From positions 62,001 through 126,000 of the forward strand of contig JAKLKU010000012.1 of NCBI GenBank assembly GCA_023150475.1: a stretch of 64,000 bases of DNA, in the 5' to 3' direction. Shown here in pieces: positions 1 to 9,264 of this stretch; the stretch's first letter is position 1, and every line of letters starts with the position of its first letter. This DNA is from Planctomycetota bacterium (GTDB taxonomy: Bacteria > Planctomycetota > UBA1135 > GCA-002686595). The notes beneath the pieces were generated by a model. The model was not told the DNA's origin. It saw nothing but the letters and a program-made list of their open reading frames with translations, and ran no database searches. The translations under genes and the position numbers were made by a program.

Positions 1-1
1 C

Positions 2-598
2 CGCATGATCGAGGAGTTCGGCGCCGACGAAGCCGCGCTCGAAAGCGCCGCCGGCGTTCCGCCGCGTTGGTATCACCTCGAAGTCCAAGGCGACATGCGC
101 GTGCTCTCCTTCGCGGACGGGACGCACGGCACGGGCGTCGCACGCGACGAGCTCCTCGCGCTGTCGCCCGAGGAAGGCGTCTACTTCGTCCGCGGCTCGG
201 ACGATGCGTTGTTGCGTCGCAACCTGCGCGACGGGAGCGAGCGCTCGATCGGCGTCGCGGCCGCGCGCACGGTGCTCTCGCCGCGGGTTTCGCCCGATGG
301 CCGCTGGCTCGCGCTCCAGCGGCGCGACGGACTCACGATCCTCGACGCGCACGACGGTCGAGTGGTCTTCGGGCCCGAGCCCGGCGTGCTCGTCGAGTGG
401 TCGCGCCACGGTCGCCTCGCGACGCTCGAGTCCGGCACCGCGGCGTTCGCGGTCGAGCTCGACGGCACACGCCATCCGCTGCCGCGCGGATGGCCGCTGG
501 AGTGCGGCTCGGACGGCTTCGTTTGGCGACTCCCCGAGCGGATCACGTGGCGCTCGCTCGATGGCACGCGCGTCGAAACCGTCTACTCCGTCCGCTGA
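2..598 (+). CDS. Beta-propeller (WD40/PD40-like) protein, 3' part
   Basis: The reading frame is open to the window edge, so the true start is probably outside; the first ATG inside is at position 5. The visible 197 residues contain a '[10 protein letters not shown]' strand around residue 95, typical of WD40-like/PD40 beta-propeller blades, followed by similar short beta-rich stretches. Nothing catalytic is visible. Proteins of this kind are usually exported or serve as the propeller part of a kinase or peptidase, but the missing N-terminus prevents a choice. A 281-bp gap without a supported gene follows. Confidence 0.6.
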   Translation, partial: RMIEEFGADEAALESAAGVPPRWYHLEVQGDMRVLSFADGTHGTGVARDELLALSPEEGVYFVRGSDDALLRRNLRDGSERSIGVAAARTVLSPRVSPDGRWLALQRRDGLTILDAHDGRVVFGPEPGVLVEWSRHGRLATLESGTAAFAVELDGTRHPLPRGWPLECGSDGFVWRLPERITWRSLDGTRVETVYSVR

Positions 599-879
599 GT
601 CGTCGTCGCACGCACGCGAGCGCGACGGCTCGCCGCGATCCTCGAGCGAACTTCCGCGGACGTGAGCTTCGCGTCGCCGCGTGCGCGACGCTTGTCGTTC
701 TTACAGGGCGCGCGCGTCGAATCAGCGCAGTCGTGGGCGTCGTGGCTCCGCTGCGACGCGAGCCGAGTCGAACCGCTGCTGACACGCGCTCGGGGAACGC
801 GAGTTGCCGAGCCGGCGCGCTCGATCGGAGCTTCCTCGTCGAAGCGCCGCTCCGCCTCTCCTCCAGCGCCCGGATCCCC

Positions 880-2472
880 ATGCAAAACGTTCCTTTCCGT
901 CGCGCGTCGCGCGGCATCCGCGTGTCACGCAGCATCCGCCTCGTGTCGTGCTCCACGCTCCTCGTCGCTTCGGCCGCCGCGCAGAGCGTGACGTTCAAGC
1001 CGCGCGTCGACTTCGGCACGGCGCAGGAGAACGCGCGCCAAGCGGTATGCGCCGACTTCGATCACGACGGCAACCTCGACATCGCCGTCGCGCAGGAAGG
1101 CAATGGGCAAGGCAAGGTCGAGGTGCTCTTCGGCGACGGGCAGTCCGACTTCGGCTCGACCTACGAGTACACGTCGTACGCCGCATGGGGCCTTGCGTAC
1201 GGTGACTTCGACGGCGACGGTTGGGACGACCTGGTCTCCACCGCGTACGCGTGGGCCTCGCACGGCGTCCGCATCGCGCTCAACGATCGAAACGGCGGCT
1301 TCGGCGGCGGCTCGACGGTTTCGACGCTCGCGACGCCGCCGGTCGCGGCGGTGCCCGGCGATTTCGACGAGGACGGCAAGCTCGACCTCGCCGCCGCGAG
1401 CGAAGGCGGCGGCTACGCCGTCGATTGGTTCAAGGGCTACGGCAACGGGACGTTCAGCGCGTTCCACTACGTGCCGAACACGACCGGCAAGGTTGGACGG
1501 CGCATCTACACGGGCCACTTCGACGGTGACACGCACCTCGACCTCCTGTTGACGCACGGCGGCGGCGTGCAGGTGCTCTTGAACGGCTTCCTCGGTTCGC
1601 TCGGCAACTTCGCGGACTCCGGCGGACTCGTGCTGAACGAGAACGTCGAGAGCGCGGCGGTCGTCGACATCGACGGCGACGGACAAGACGACGTGTTGAC
1701 CGGCGGCGCGCTGCTGCGCGTCTGGCACGGCGTCGGCGACGGCACGTTCACGCAGCTCCACGCGTATCCGACCAGCACCGGCGCGGCGGAGACCGAGCTC
1801 GGCGACCTGAACGGCGACGGCGAACTCGACGTCGTGCTCGCGGGCGTCGCGGGCGTGCAGATCTTCTTCGGGCTCGGCGGCGGAGCGTTCTCCGCGCCGC
1901 AAGCGGTGCCGACCGCGCTCTATCCACGCTCGTGCGTCGTCGGCGATTGGAACGGCGACGGTTGGCTCGACCTCGGCGTCGTGTGCGGCAACTTGGCGGG
2001 CCAGAGCTCGCTCGTGTCGATCTACGAGCAAGTCCCGCCGACGGTCGTGACGTATTGCGTCGCCAAACTCACGAGCAACGGCTGCACGCCCGCGATCGCG
2101 TCGAGCGGCGTCCCGAGCGTGAGCGCCGGCTCCGGTTTCACCGTCTCCGCGAGCCAGACGCTCAACAACAAGAACGGCCTGCTGTTCTACGGCACGCACG
2201 GCCGCGCGGCGCTGCCGTTCCAGGGCGGCACGTTGTGCGTCAAGACGCCGATCAAGCGCACCGCGGTGCAGAGCTCCGGCGGCAATCCGCCGCCGAACGA
2301 CTGCTCGGGCTCGTTCGCGCTCGACTTCAACGCGTACGTCGCGCTCGGCACCGACCCCGCGCTCGTCGGCGGCGCGTTGGTCGACGCGCAGTACTGGTTC
2401 CGCGACCCCGGCTTCACGCCGCCGGACAACACCGGGCTCTCGAACGCGCTCGAGTTCACGCTCGCGCCCTGA
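880..2472 (+). CDS. Secreted FG-GAP/VCBS repeat protein with planctomycete-type C-terminal domain
   Basis: This is a 530-residue exported protein. The ATG at 880 is chosen because it gives a basic N-terminus, a hydrophobic stretch and an Ala-rich cleavage region ending near 'SAAAQS' (about residue 35); the upstream extension in the same frame is Arg-rich noise. Seven calcium-binding DxDxDGxxD-type loops (such as [36 protein letters not shown]) are spaced through residues 55-370, which is the hallmark of integrin-like FG-GAP beta-propellers. The last 140 residues form a separate domain starting '[11 protein letters not shown]' with four or more cysteines, which I recall as common at the end of planctomycete secreted proteins. 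Function is likely extracellular binding or adhesion; no enzyme motif is seen. It ends 3 bp from the convergent next gene. Confidence 0.8.
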   Translation: MQNVPFRRASRGIRVSRSIRLVSCSTLLVASAAAQSVTFKPRVDFGTAQENARQAVCADFDHDGNLDIAVAQEGNGQGKVEVLFGDGQSDFGSTYEYTSYAAWGLAYGDFDGDGWDDLVSTAYAWASHGVRIALNDRNGGFGGGSTVSTLATPPVAAVPGDFDEDGKLDLAAASEGGGYAVDWFKGYGNGTFSAFHYVPNTTGKVGRRIYTGHFDGDTHLDLLLTHGGGVQVLLNGFLGSLGNFADSGGLVLNENVESAAVVDIDGDGQDDVLTGGALLRVWHGVGDGTFTQLHAYPTSTGAAETELGDLNGDGELDVVLAGVAGVQIFFGLGGGAFSAPQAVPTALYPRSCVVGDWNGDGWLDLGVVCGNLAGQSSLVSIYEQVPPTVVTYCVAKLTSNGCTPAIASSGVPSVSAGSGFTVSASQTLNNKNGLLFYGTHGRAALPFQGGTLCVKTPIKRTAVQSSGGNPPPNDCSGSFALDFNAYVALGTDPALVGGALVDAQYWFRDPGFTPPDNTGLSNALEFTLAP

Positions 2473-2475
2473 CGC

Positions 2476-3528
2476 TCAACTCCCTTCGAGGTGCACGTCG
2501 ATCCGGAACGAGCGCACGCCGTCCTGGATCGGTGCGTCGACGATCACGGTTTCGGAATCGAGCGCGCGGCGTTTGGCGGGCGTCACGAGCGGATCGTCCG
2601 AGAACCACACGGTGACCCAGCGCAAGTCGTGGAAGGCCGCCGTGATCGTGAAGTGCACGTGCGCGGGCTCGTCGCGGCCAGGATACGGCCCGGGCTCGAC
2701 GCTCGTGAAGCGGAACCAACCGCCCGCGTCGGTCACGGCGACGTCGCAGAGCCGCGGACTGCGCGTGCGCGAGCCCGGCGGCGCGTAGTGACCGCTCGCG
2801 TCGGTCTGGTACGCGAGCACGGAGGCCTTCGCGAGCGGCAGCCCTTGCTCGTCGAAGACGCGGCCCCAGAACTCGAGCTTGCGGCCGGGCTCGTCCTCGC
2901 CGCACAACGCGACGGCGCGCTCGCGGTACGGCGCTTCGCGCACGAAGAGCGACTCGAGCGCGGCTCGCAATCGCGACTCGGCCGCCGCGCCGCCGCCGAG
3001 GTCGACGAACGTCGCCGCGGCGCGACGATTGACGTGCGCGATCGCGAGCGTGCGCGGATCGTCGTCGTGCGGCAAACGGTACGCGGCGAGGTCGCTGCGG
3101 TCGCTCGCCTCGTCGACGAAGAGCGCGAAGACCCGTGCGAGTCCGGCTCCGGCGAGCGCGCTCTGCAAGCGCCGCCGCGCCGCGGCGTCGGATTCGCCGG
3201 AGCCAGGCACGTAGACCACGCAGCCGGTCGCTTGCCACTCGGGTTCGCCGGCGAGCACGCGCTCCAACGCACGCGCCGTCGCGACGGCGGATTCGAGCCC
3301 GCGCGGCCGCGCGATCAGCAAGACCGCCGGCTTCGTGCCGTGCACGCAGAGCGGACACGCGCGCCGTCCGGCGTGCGAACCCGTGAGGTGCTCGCCGACG
3401 AAGCTCGCGAGTTCGGCGTCCGCGGCGGGGCCGAGTTCGCCGCTCGGGCGCACGGACGCGCCGACGGAACGGACGAACCACGCGATCAGGACGACAGGCA
3501 CGCAGACCAAGAGGACGATGCGCTTCAT
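2476..3528 (-). CDS. Membrane-anchored thioredoxin-like / intradiol dioxygenase-like fusion
   Basis: The ATG at 3528 has a GGAG about 8 nt upstream and begins with a Lys-Arg plus hydrophobic segment (residues 2-20), a signal or anchor. Residues 35-200 contain a CPLC pair (C58, C61) in a setting like a thioredoxin-fold domain. Residues 210-350 match the core of intradiol ring-cleavage dioxygenases: Y248 in 'GHYAPPG', 'TDAGGWFRFTSVEPGPYPG' with Y282, then 'PAHVHF' with H290 and H292. These correspond to the Tyr/Tyr/His/His iron ligands of the family. What it cleaves is unknown; planctomycetes carry many exported intradiol-like proteins without known substrate. The pairing with a CxxC domain is unusual. 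Converges on the FG-GAP gene with a 3-bp gap. Confidence 0.65.
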   Translation of the reverse strand: MKRIVLLVCVPVVLIAWFVRSVGASVRPSGELGPAADAELASFVGEHLTGSHAGRRACPLCVHGTKPAVLLIARPRGLESAVATARALERVLAGEPEWQATGCVVYVPGSGESDAAARRRLQSALAGAGLARVFALFVDEASDRSDLAAYRLPHDDDPRTLAIAHVNRRAAATFVDLGGGAAAESRLRAALESLFVREAPYRERAVALCGEDEPGRKLEFWGRVFDEQGLPLAKASVLAYQTDASGHYAPPGSRTRSPRLCDVAVTDAGGWFRFTSVEPGPYPGRDEPAHVHFTITAAFHDLRWVTVWFSDDPLVTPAKRRALDSETVIVDAPIQDGVRSFRIDVHLEGS

Positions 3529-3709
3529 GCGAGGACTCCGACGGCGATTCACGCGCTCGAGGTCGTCAACGGACGTCGGCGGCGCGAGAGTGTTATCCGC
3601 GAACCGCGCGAATCACGCCGCCGCACGAGCGAGCGCTCGGCGCGCCGGTTAGGTTCGTCGGCGACGCGCGGCCTCGAACGGGAAACCTCGTGCGTCGCTC
3701 CGAACCACG

Positions 3710-4375
3710 ATGAGCACGGAACTCTGGAACGCGGTCGATGCGTACGTCTCTGGGAGTCTCGCGGCGAACGATGCAGCGCTCGAACACGCGCTCGCGGCGA
3801 GCCGCGCCGCGCGTTTGCCCGACATCCACGTCGCGCCGAACCAAGGCAAGTTCCTGCAGGTGCTCGCGCGAAGCGTCGGCGCGCGCCGCATCCTCGAGGT
3901 CGGCACGCTCGGCGGCTACAGCACGATCTGGCTCGCACGCGCGCTGCCCGACGAGGGGCGCATCGTCACGCTCGAGCTCGACCCGCGGCACGCCGATGTC
4001 GCGCGCTCGAACTTCGCGCGCGCCGGACTCGATCGCCGCATCGAGCTGCGGCTCGGGCCCGCGCTGGAATCGCTCGCCGCGCTCGCAGCGGAACGCGTCG
4101 CGCCGTTCGACTTCGTCTTCCTCGACGCGGACAAACCGAACAACCCGCGCTACTTCGAGCGTGCGCTCGAGCTCACGCGCTCCGGCGGACTGATCGTGGT
4201 CGACAACGTGATCCGCGAAGGCAAGGTGATCGATGCGGCGAGCGCCGACGCCAACGTGCGCGGCGTGCGCGAGCTCTTCGAGCTCCTCGCCGCCGAGCCG
4301 CGCGTGATCGCGACGGCGATCCAGACGGTCGGCACGAAGGGCCACGACGGCTTCGCGTTCGCGTACGTGCGCTGA
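3710..4375 (+). CDS. SAM-dependent O-methyltransferase (COMT-like, Methyltransf_3)
   Basis: This 221-residue protein is the full length of the family. Motif I 'ILEVGTLGGYST' lies at residues 61-72, 'FDFVFLDAD' at 133-141 and 'GGLIVVDN' at 159-166. D139 or D141 with D165 and N166 match the divalent-metal ligands of catechol/caffeoyl-CoA O-methyltransferases. It should transfer a methyl group from S-adenosylmethionine to a catechol-type hydroxyl in the cytosol; the acceptor cannot be read from sequence. The gene stands alone, with an opposing gene downstream across a GC-rich hairpin. Closest bacterial relatives are usually annotated simply as O-methyltransferase. Confidence 0.9.
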   Translation: MSTELWNAVDAYVSGSLAANDAALEHALAASRAARLPDIHVAPNQGKFLQVLARSVGARRILEVGTLGGYSTIWLARALPDEGRIVTLELDPRHADVARSNFARAGLDRRIELRLGPALESLAALAAERVAPFDFVFLDADKPNNPRYFERALELTRSGGLIVVDNVIREGKVIDAASADANVRGVRELFELLAAEPRVIATAIQTVGTKGHDGFAFAYVR

Positions 4376-4391
4376 GCCGAGCCTCACGATT

Positions 4392-4410
4392 CGCGCGCCC
4401 GCGGCGCGCG
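4392..4410. terminator. GC hairpin between convergent genes
   Basis: The arms CGCGCGCC (4392-4399) and GGCGCGCG (4403-4410) pair perfectly over 8 bp around a 3-nt CGC loop. It lies between the convergent stops at 4375 and 4415. There is no T-run on either side, so it may be a symmetric roadblock rather than a classic intrinsic terminator, or chance in GC-rich DNA. Confidence 0.4.
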
Positions 4411-4414
4411 GCGC

Positions 4415-5119
4415 TCAACGCGGCAGTTCGCCGGCTACCGGCTCGTCGCGGATGCCGAGCGCGCGCTCGAGCGTCTGCTCGAAGTACAGCGCTTGCTCCG
4501 CGTCGGACGCGCTGCGCAGCACCCTCACGGTCGGGCCCGACTTCACTCGCGCACAGAGATCGTAGGACACGCTCGTGCTCCGCTTGCCGCGGTGCACACG
4601 CTCCTTGCAATAGAGTTGTTCGACGTCGTCGCGCGCGAGCTCGACGTTGCCGAGCCACGGCAACGGACCGTGGCGCACGCGCAGGCGATCGCGCGTCGCC
4701 GTCACGGTCGTCCGGTTCAGGAACGTCGCCACGACGAAGTACGTCAGTCCGACGCCGATCGCCAAGTGCGCGATCGGGAACACCGCCATGATCCACGGCG
4801 CTTCCTCGCGCAGCGCGATCGAGTACCAGAAGACGAGGAACCCGTCCCACGCGATCACGAAGAACACGAGGAACCAAACGACGGGCGAGAACCAACGCAA
4901 CGTGAGCTCGACGCCGTCGGCGAACTCGCGCACCGAGACCTTAGGCGGCAACGAGACCTTCGGTCGCTCCTGGAACGCCGGCGTTCCTCGCGCGCCCGCC
5001 GGCAACAACGCGAGCGCGCCGCAGTGCGAGCACGTCGCGATGCCGCGAGCGAGATCGAGCCCGTCGGCGGAGATCGCGGAGCGGCAGGCGGGACACGTCA
5101 GCGCGGTCAACACGTTCAT
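4415..5119 (-). CDS. Zinc-ribbon, two-helix membrane protein (paralogue 1)
   Basis: The ATG at 5119 is chosen because it places the first CxxC eight residues in, as in the neighbouring paralogue. CPAC near residue 9 and CSHC near residue 30 form a CxxC...CxxC zinc-ribbon. Two hydrophobic segments follow (roughly residues 80-100 and 115-140), then a soluble part with 'RHGPLPWLGNVEL', a PH-like or DUF-type domain of about 90 residues. Function is not known. The next gene encodes a clear homologue in the same orientation and order of domains, so the pair arose by tandem duplication. The predicted topology puts both zinc ribbon and C-terminal domain on the same side of the membrane, probably the cytosol. 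Confidence 0.7.
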   Translation of the reverse strand: MNVLTALTCPACRSAISADGLDLARGIATCSHCGALALLPAGARGTPAFQERPKVSLPPKVSVREFADGVELTLRWFSPVVWFLVFFVIAWDGFLVFWYSIALREEAPWIMAVFPIAHLAIGVGLTYFVVATFLNRTTVTATRDRLRVRHGPLPWLGNVELARDDVEQLYCKERVHRGKRSTSVSYDLCARVKSGPTVRVLRSASDAEQALYFEQTLERALGIRDEPVAGELPR

Positions 5120-5209
5120 CGGGCTCGACAAGCTAGCGTCACGCCGCGACTCATGGTGTTCGAGTTCGCGCGCGGATCGCGAACCCTGGGAGTCACTCAC
5201 CCGCTCGCG

Positions 5210-5962
5210 TCAAAGCGACGACTCGGCGGGAAACGGCGTGTGCGGGAGTCCGAGCCCGCGCTCGAGCTCCTGCTGGAGGTAACACGTCGTTTCCGCATCG
5301 AAGGCTCCGCGCAGGATCGGCGGCTCGGCCCCGTTCGCGAGGCGTGCGTGCAACACGAAGTCGTGGCTCTCGACGGGCACGCGCTTGCCATGGCGCACGA
5401 CCCACTCGCGATCGGCGAGGCGCGCGCGAGTCGCGAAACCCGTGACGGCGTCGGCGGCGAGTTCGAGGTTGCCGAACCACGGCAACGGCCCGTGCGCGAC
5501 GCGGATGCTCTCGCGCGTCGCGCGGATCCGCGTGACGTTCGCGAGCGCGGCGGCCGCGGCGTAGGTCAAGAACACGGCAGCGACGAAGAACACGCTGCTC
5601 AAGATCCACGCCCACGCCGACGCTCCCGTCTCGACGAGCCGCGCACCGATGACGAAGACGATCGCGTCCCACACCACCATGAAGCCGACGAGCAGCCACA
5701 CGCGCGGCCGACGCCAGCGCACGACGAGCTCCACGCCACCCGCGATCGTCGAGCGCTCGACATGCACCGGCTCGGCGATGACCCGGCGGGGCTCGAAACG
5801 AGCTTGCGCAATCGCCGTCGGCGCCGGCATGGGGCCCGTGCTCGACGAAGTCGCCACCGCCCCGCACCGCTCGCAAGTCGCGACGCGGCGCGTGAGATCC
5901 AGGCCACGCTCGGAGATCGCCGAGCGGCACGACGGGCACGACAGACCGGGCTGGGCGGACAC
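5210..5962 (-). CDS. Zinc-ribbon, two-helix membrane protein (paralogue 2)
   Basis: The GTG at 5962 is preferred because it aligns exactly with the start of the downstream paralogue (eight residues before the first CxxC); a TTG at 5989 is the other option. Cysteine pairs CPSC and CERC make a zinc ribbon, followed by two membrane helices (near residues 90-110 and 125-150). The segment 'HGPLPWFGNLEL' matches the paralogue's HGPLPWLGNVEL almost residue for residue. The linker between ribbon and helices is longer and Pro/Ala-rich here. Function is unknown. The two genes are 90 bp apart and probably co-transcribed. Confidence 0.7.
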   Translation of the reverse strand: MSAQPGLSCPSCRSAISERGLDLTRRVATCERCGAVATSSSTGPMPAPTAIAQARFEPRRVIAEPVHVERSTIAGGVELVVRWRRPRVWLLVGFMVVWDAIVFVIGARLVETGASAWAWILSSVFFVAAVFLTYAAAAALANVTRIRATRESIRVAHGPLPWFGNLELAADAVTGFATRARLADREWVVRHGKRVPVESHDFVLHARLANGAEPPILRGAFDAETTCYLQQELERGLGLPHTPFPAESSL

Positions 5963-6016
5963 GCTTTCGAACGCGAGCTTAGCGGGCAAGCGTCGTGATC
6001 GCAGCCGGGAGAGCAG

Positions 6017-9000
6017 TCACTTGTCGGGCGCGGACCGCAAGCGCTCTCGATGCCGCGCGAATTCGTCGAGCGAGATCTCGAGCGCCGTCGTGAGTTCGCG
6101 CGTCCTCTCCTCCACGTCGAACGAGCTCCAGGCAAGACGCTCGCGCGAGCGCTTCGCGTCGTCGGCCAGGTACCATTCGACGATCCACTCTCCCGGTTCC
6201 TGGAGCCAGAACTCGGCGGAGCGTTCACCGCGCAGCTCACGGTCGTGACCGCGCTCGCCGAGCACGCCGGCGGGGTGAACCCACAACTCGACGTGGAGTC
6301 CGGGCGCGGCGAGCTCGAATGCCTCGCCGAGCACGGCGGTCAACCGACACGCCGGCGGAAGCACGAGCGCCTCGCTCCCGCGGACGCCCTCTCGCGTGAC
6401 CATCCGCCGCGCGTCGACTCGCGCTTCGACGTCGATCGCTGGAGCCGGCGTGCGCACGCGGGCGAGCCCGTCCACGACCACCGCTTCGCGCCAAGGCGCT
6501 TCGGGAGCGAGCGAGTCGCGCCAGCGCAAGCTGCCGGTGCCGAGCGGTGCGAACGCTTCGTCGACGACGGCGATGCGGTGCTCGAACAGCCGGCCGCGCA
6601 AGTCGAGTTCGTACTCGGCGGTGCCAAGCGCAGCGGGGTCGACCACGCCGGCCGCGAACGCGAGCTGCCCTTCGACGAACACCGTCACGTGGATCGGCGC
6701 GCACGGAGCCGCGTCGAACACGAAGCGACCCGAGCGGTCGACACGCGCGCTGGTCGCGTCTCGTGTGGACGGCGTCAGCAAGGTGAGGGGCTCGCGCGAG
6801 ACGGAGACGATCAGCGACGTCAGGAAATCTGGTGCATCGACGAGGGCGCGACCCGAGAACGAACACGCCGCGCGTAGACGGAGGTCGACCGCGGTCGAGC
6901 CGGGTTCGATCGGCTGCAGTTCCGAGGGTCCCGCGCCTGCGGCCGAAGCGAGCAACGCGCACGGCTCCACGGGCAACTCGCCGCCACGCAGTTCGAACGA
7001 GCCGTCGTCGCGCGAGCGCGTCGCGACCACGTGCACCCAAGCGTCGCTCGGGCCGTGCGCGGGCCCGTAGCCGAGCTGCTCAAGTTCGCGCAACTCGTCG
7101 CTGAGCGAGACCCAGCCGCCACCTTCGTCGTCGCGCTCGGTGGTGTCGGGCAACGCCGCTCGACAGAGGAGCGACACGCTCGCGCCGGCGCGTGGAACGC
7201 CACTCGCATCGAGCACGCGTCCGGCGGCGAGCAGTCGCGACGGGCCGAGTCGCACGTACCCGTGGTCCGGTCCCGCACGTTCGAAGCTCGCCAAGCGCTC
7301 CTGCCCTTCCTGCTCGATCGTTCCGTCCGCGCCGCGGCGCACGACGCGCAGGAACCGCGCGTGTCCGCTCGAGAAACCGAGTCCGCTGCGTGCGAGCGAG
7401 AAACACGCGTGCTCGTCCGTGACGATCTCGGTGGGCGCCGCCAGCGGCACCCGCTGCCAGTCGAGCAGCTCGTAAGCGACGCGAGCCGTCTCGAGCGGGC
7501 TGCCGTGGAAATCCTGCACCGCGACGACGAGGTCGCGTGGCCGCGGCGACGGACGCAGCTCGAGGATCGCTTCCTCACCGGGAAACGTCGGCCCCGCGCC
7601 GCTGCCCGTGATCGGGTCCGTGTGCACGAGCTCACCGGGCCACACCGTCACACCGATCCGCCGGCCGAGCTCGACGAACGGGAACACGCCTTCGGAGCCG
7701 ACGACGTGCAGCTTGCCGCCGACGCACCGTTCGGTGTCGGACCTCGTGTCGGCGACGTGCGCGGTGACGAAGTGACGGCCGGTCGCCGGTTCGCCATCGG
7801 CAGCGAACCATCGGATTCGCAGCGCACCCGTCGGTGGAAGCGTGAGCTCGAGCACCTGGTCGGACCGCGCGAGGTCGACGCGCGCGCCGGGCGCGGAGGT
7901 CGGGAAGTCGAAGTGGAGCAGCAACTCGCCGCCCGTAAACGGACCGCGCGCTTGCGCGTGCGGAATCTGGGCTCGACCCGCGGCATCGGTGCGCCACGAC
8001 TCGCCGTCGCTCGAGAGACCGGAAGCCGAGATCCTCGAGAGCGCAAGTGGCACGCCAGCGACCGGGTCTCCGCGTTCGTCGACGACCCGTGCGAACAGCG
8101 TGATGTCGTCCTCCAGCAACACTTCGGTCGGCCCCTGGTCGTGCGCCCCCACCCGGGCCTGTCCCCACGAGCAGTCGGACCGCGCGACGATCACGACGTC
8201 CCCGCCGGGCGCCGGGAGCCAAACCTCGCCGTGCTCGTCGCTCTCGACTCGGCTGCCGCTCGCTTCCAAGTCACGCTCGATGTCACCCGATGGCGACGGA
8301 GGGAAGCGCGCCCAACCGTCCGAGAGCGACGCGCTTGGCGCGTAGAGCACCGTCGCGCGGGCCACCGGGGCGCGAGTGAGGCCGTCGAGCACGCGGACGA
8401 GGTGACCAGTCGGCGCAGCGTCCGCGGCGCGAGTGTCGGACGCGATCGGCGCGCGCTCGTCGATCGCGGTCTCGCGTTCGCCCTGCGTCGCGGCAAGCGC
8501 GACGGAGGCGACGGGGCTCGCGTTCGGTGCGACCGCGGTCGGCGCGCGGTGCGCCGCATACCAGGCGCCTCCACCGACTCCGCACAGCGCGAGCACGGCC
8601 ACCCACACGACGTGGAACTTCTTCATGGCGAGCAGTCCGATCGGGATCGTGTTCCGAGACAGCCGCGAGACGACGACCAGCGCGAGCGCGGAAAGAGCGT
8701 CGTGGCCTTCCTCGTCGCGCGTATCGCGCAGGCGAAGGCGCAGGAGCGCGAGGCCGCGGCTCAGCCGGTTGCGCACCGTCGACGCTGGCACGCCTTCTCG
8801 CTTCGCGATCGCAGCGGGCGAGAGCTCGTCGAAGTACCGCAGGAGCAACGTCGAACGATACGGTTCCTCGAGGGCGAGCACCGCTTCGACGAGCGTGCGT
8901 CGCGCCGCTTCGCGGGCGAGCGCTCGATCGACCGGCGGCAGCGCCTCGGGACGCGCGGCGTCGTGTTCACGCGCGGCGCGCCGCGATTCGGAGCGTCGCC

Positions 9001-9208
9001 ACTCGGCGGCGCGATGGCGGATCACCGTTGCGAGCCATCCGCGCGGCGAGCGCGGTGTCGGCGGGCTTTCGAGCGCCTTGACCCACGCATCCTGCACGAC
9101 GTCGTCCGCGCACTCGCGATCATGCACGAGCCGCGCGGCGAGTGCCCACGCCCACCGAGAATGTCGCAGGAGCTCTTCGATCTCGGGGCGACGTGCGTCG
9201 GCGTCCAT
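6017..9208 (-). CDS. ECF sigma factor fused to a membrane anchor and exported Ig-like/carboxypeptidase-regulatory domains
   Basis: One uninterrupted frame of 1063 residues. Residues 20-70 are sigma region 2 (ADDVVQDAWVKALE at 34-47), and residues 110-162 are sigma region 4 with the helix-turn-helix 'ELSPAAIAKREGVPASTVRNRL'-like segment. A hydrophobic helix spans about 198-217, then a 50-residue linker and roughly 800 residues of beta-rich repeats ('VRVLDGLTRAPVARATVLY', 'FARVVDERGDPVAGVPLAL', 'AAGRVLDASGVPRAGASVSL') typical of carboxypeptidase regulatory-like Ig folds. No anti-sigma gene is adjacent. Such ECF sigma factors with long C-terminal extensions are known in planctomycetes; the tail probably senses a surface signal and holds the sigma domain at the membrane. 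A second start at M195 could yield the exported part alone. Confidence 0.75.
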   Translation of the reverse strand: MDADARRPEIEELLRHSRWAWALAARLVHDRECADDVVQDAWVKALESPPTPRSPRGWLATVIRHRAAEWRRSESRRAAREHDAARPEALPPVDRALAREAARRTLVEAVLALEEPYRSTLLLRYFDELSPAAIAKREGVPASTVRNRLSRGLALLRLRLRDTRDEEGHDALSALALVVVSRLSRNTIPIGLLAMKKFHVVWVAVLALCGVGGGAWYAAHRAPTAVAPNASPVASVALAATQGERETAIDERAPIASDTRAADAAPTGHLVRVLDGLTRAPVARATVLYAPSASLSDGWARFPPSPSGDIERDLEASGSRVESDEHGEVWLPAPGGDVVIVARSDCSWGQARVGAHDQGPTEVLLEDDITLFARVVDERGDPVAGVPLALSRISASGLSSDGESWRTDAAGRAQIPHAQARGPFTGGELLLHFDFPTSAPGARVDLARSDQVLELTLPPTGALRIRWFAADGEPATGRHFVTAHVADTRSDTERCVGGKLHVVGSEGVFPFVELGRRIGVTVWPGELVHTDPITGSGAGPTFPGEEAILELRPSPRPRDLVVAVQDFHGSPLETARVAYELLDWQRVPLAAPTEIVTDEHACFSLARSGLGFSSGHARFLRVVRRGADGTIEQEGQERLASFERAGPDHGYVRLGPSRLLAAGRVLDASGVPRAGASVSLLCRAALPDTTERDDEGGGWVSLSDELRELEQLGYGPAHGPSDAWVHVVATRSRDDGSFELRGGELPVEPCALLASAAGAGPSELQPIEPGSTAVDLRLRAACSFSGRALVDAPDFLTSLIVSVSREPLTLLTPSTRDATSARVDRSGRFVFDAAPCAPIHVTVFVEGQLAFAAGVVDPAALGTAEYELDLRGRLFEHRIAVVDEAFAPLGTGSLRWRDSLAPEAPWREAVVVDGLARVRTPAPAIDVEARVDARRMVTREGVRGSEALVLPPACRLTAVLGEAFELAAPGLHVELWVHPAGVLGERGHDRELRGERSAEFWLQEPGEWIVEWYLADDAKRSRERLAWSSFDVEERTRELTTALEISLDEFARHRERLRSAPDK

Positions 9209-9264
9209 CGCTCTCTAGAACGCCACGGGTCGCGAGGCGTCGCAAGGACTCCGAGAATCCCGCG

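Noticed and set aside
5963-5989. TTG start at 5989 for the second zinc-ribbon gene
   Set aside because: No ribosome-binding site, and GTG 5962 aligns exactly with the start of the paralogue; kept only as an alternative.
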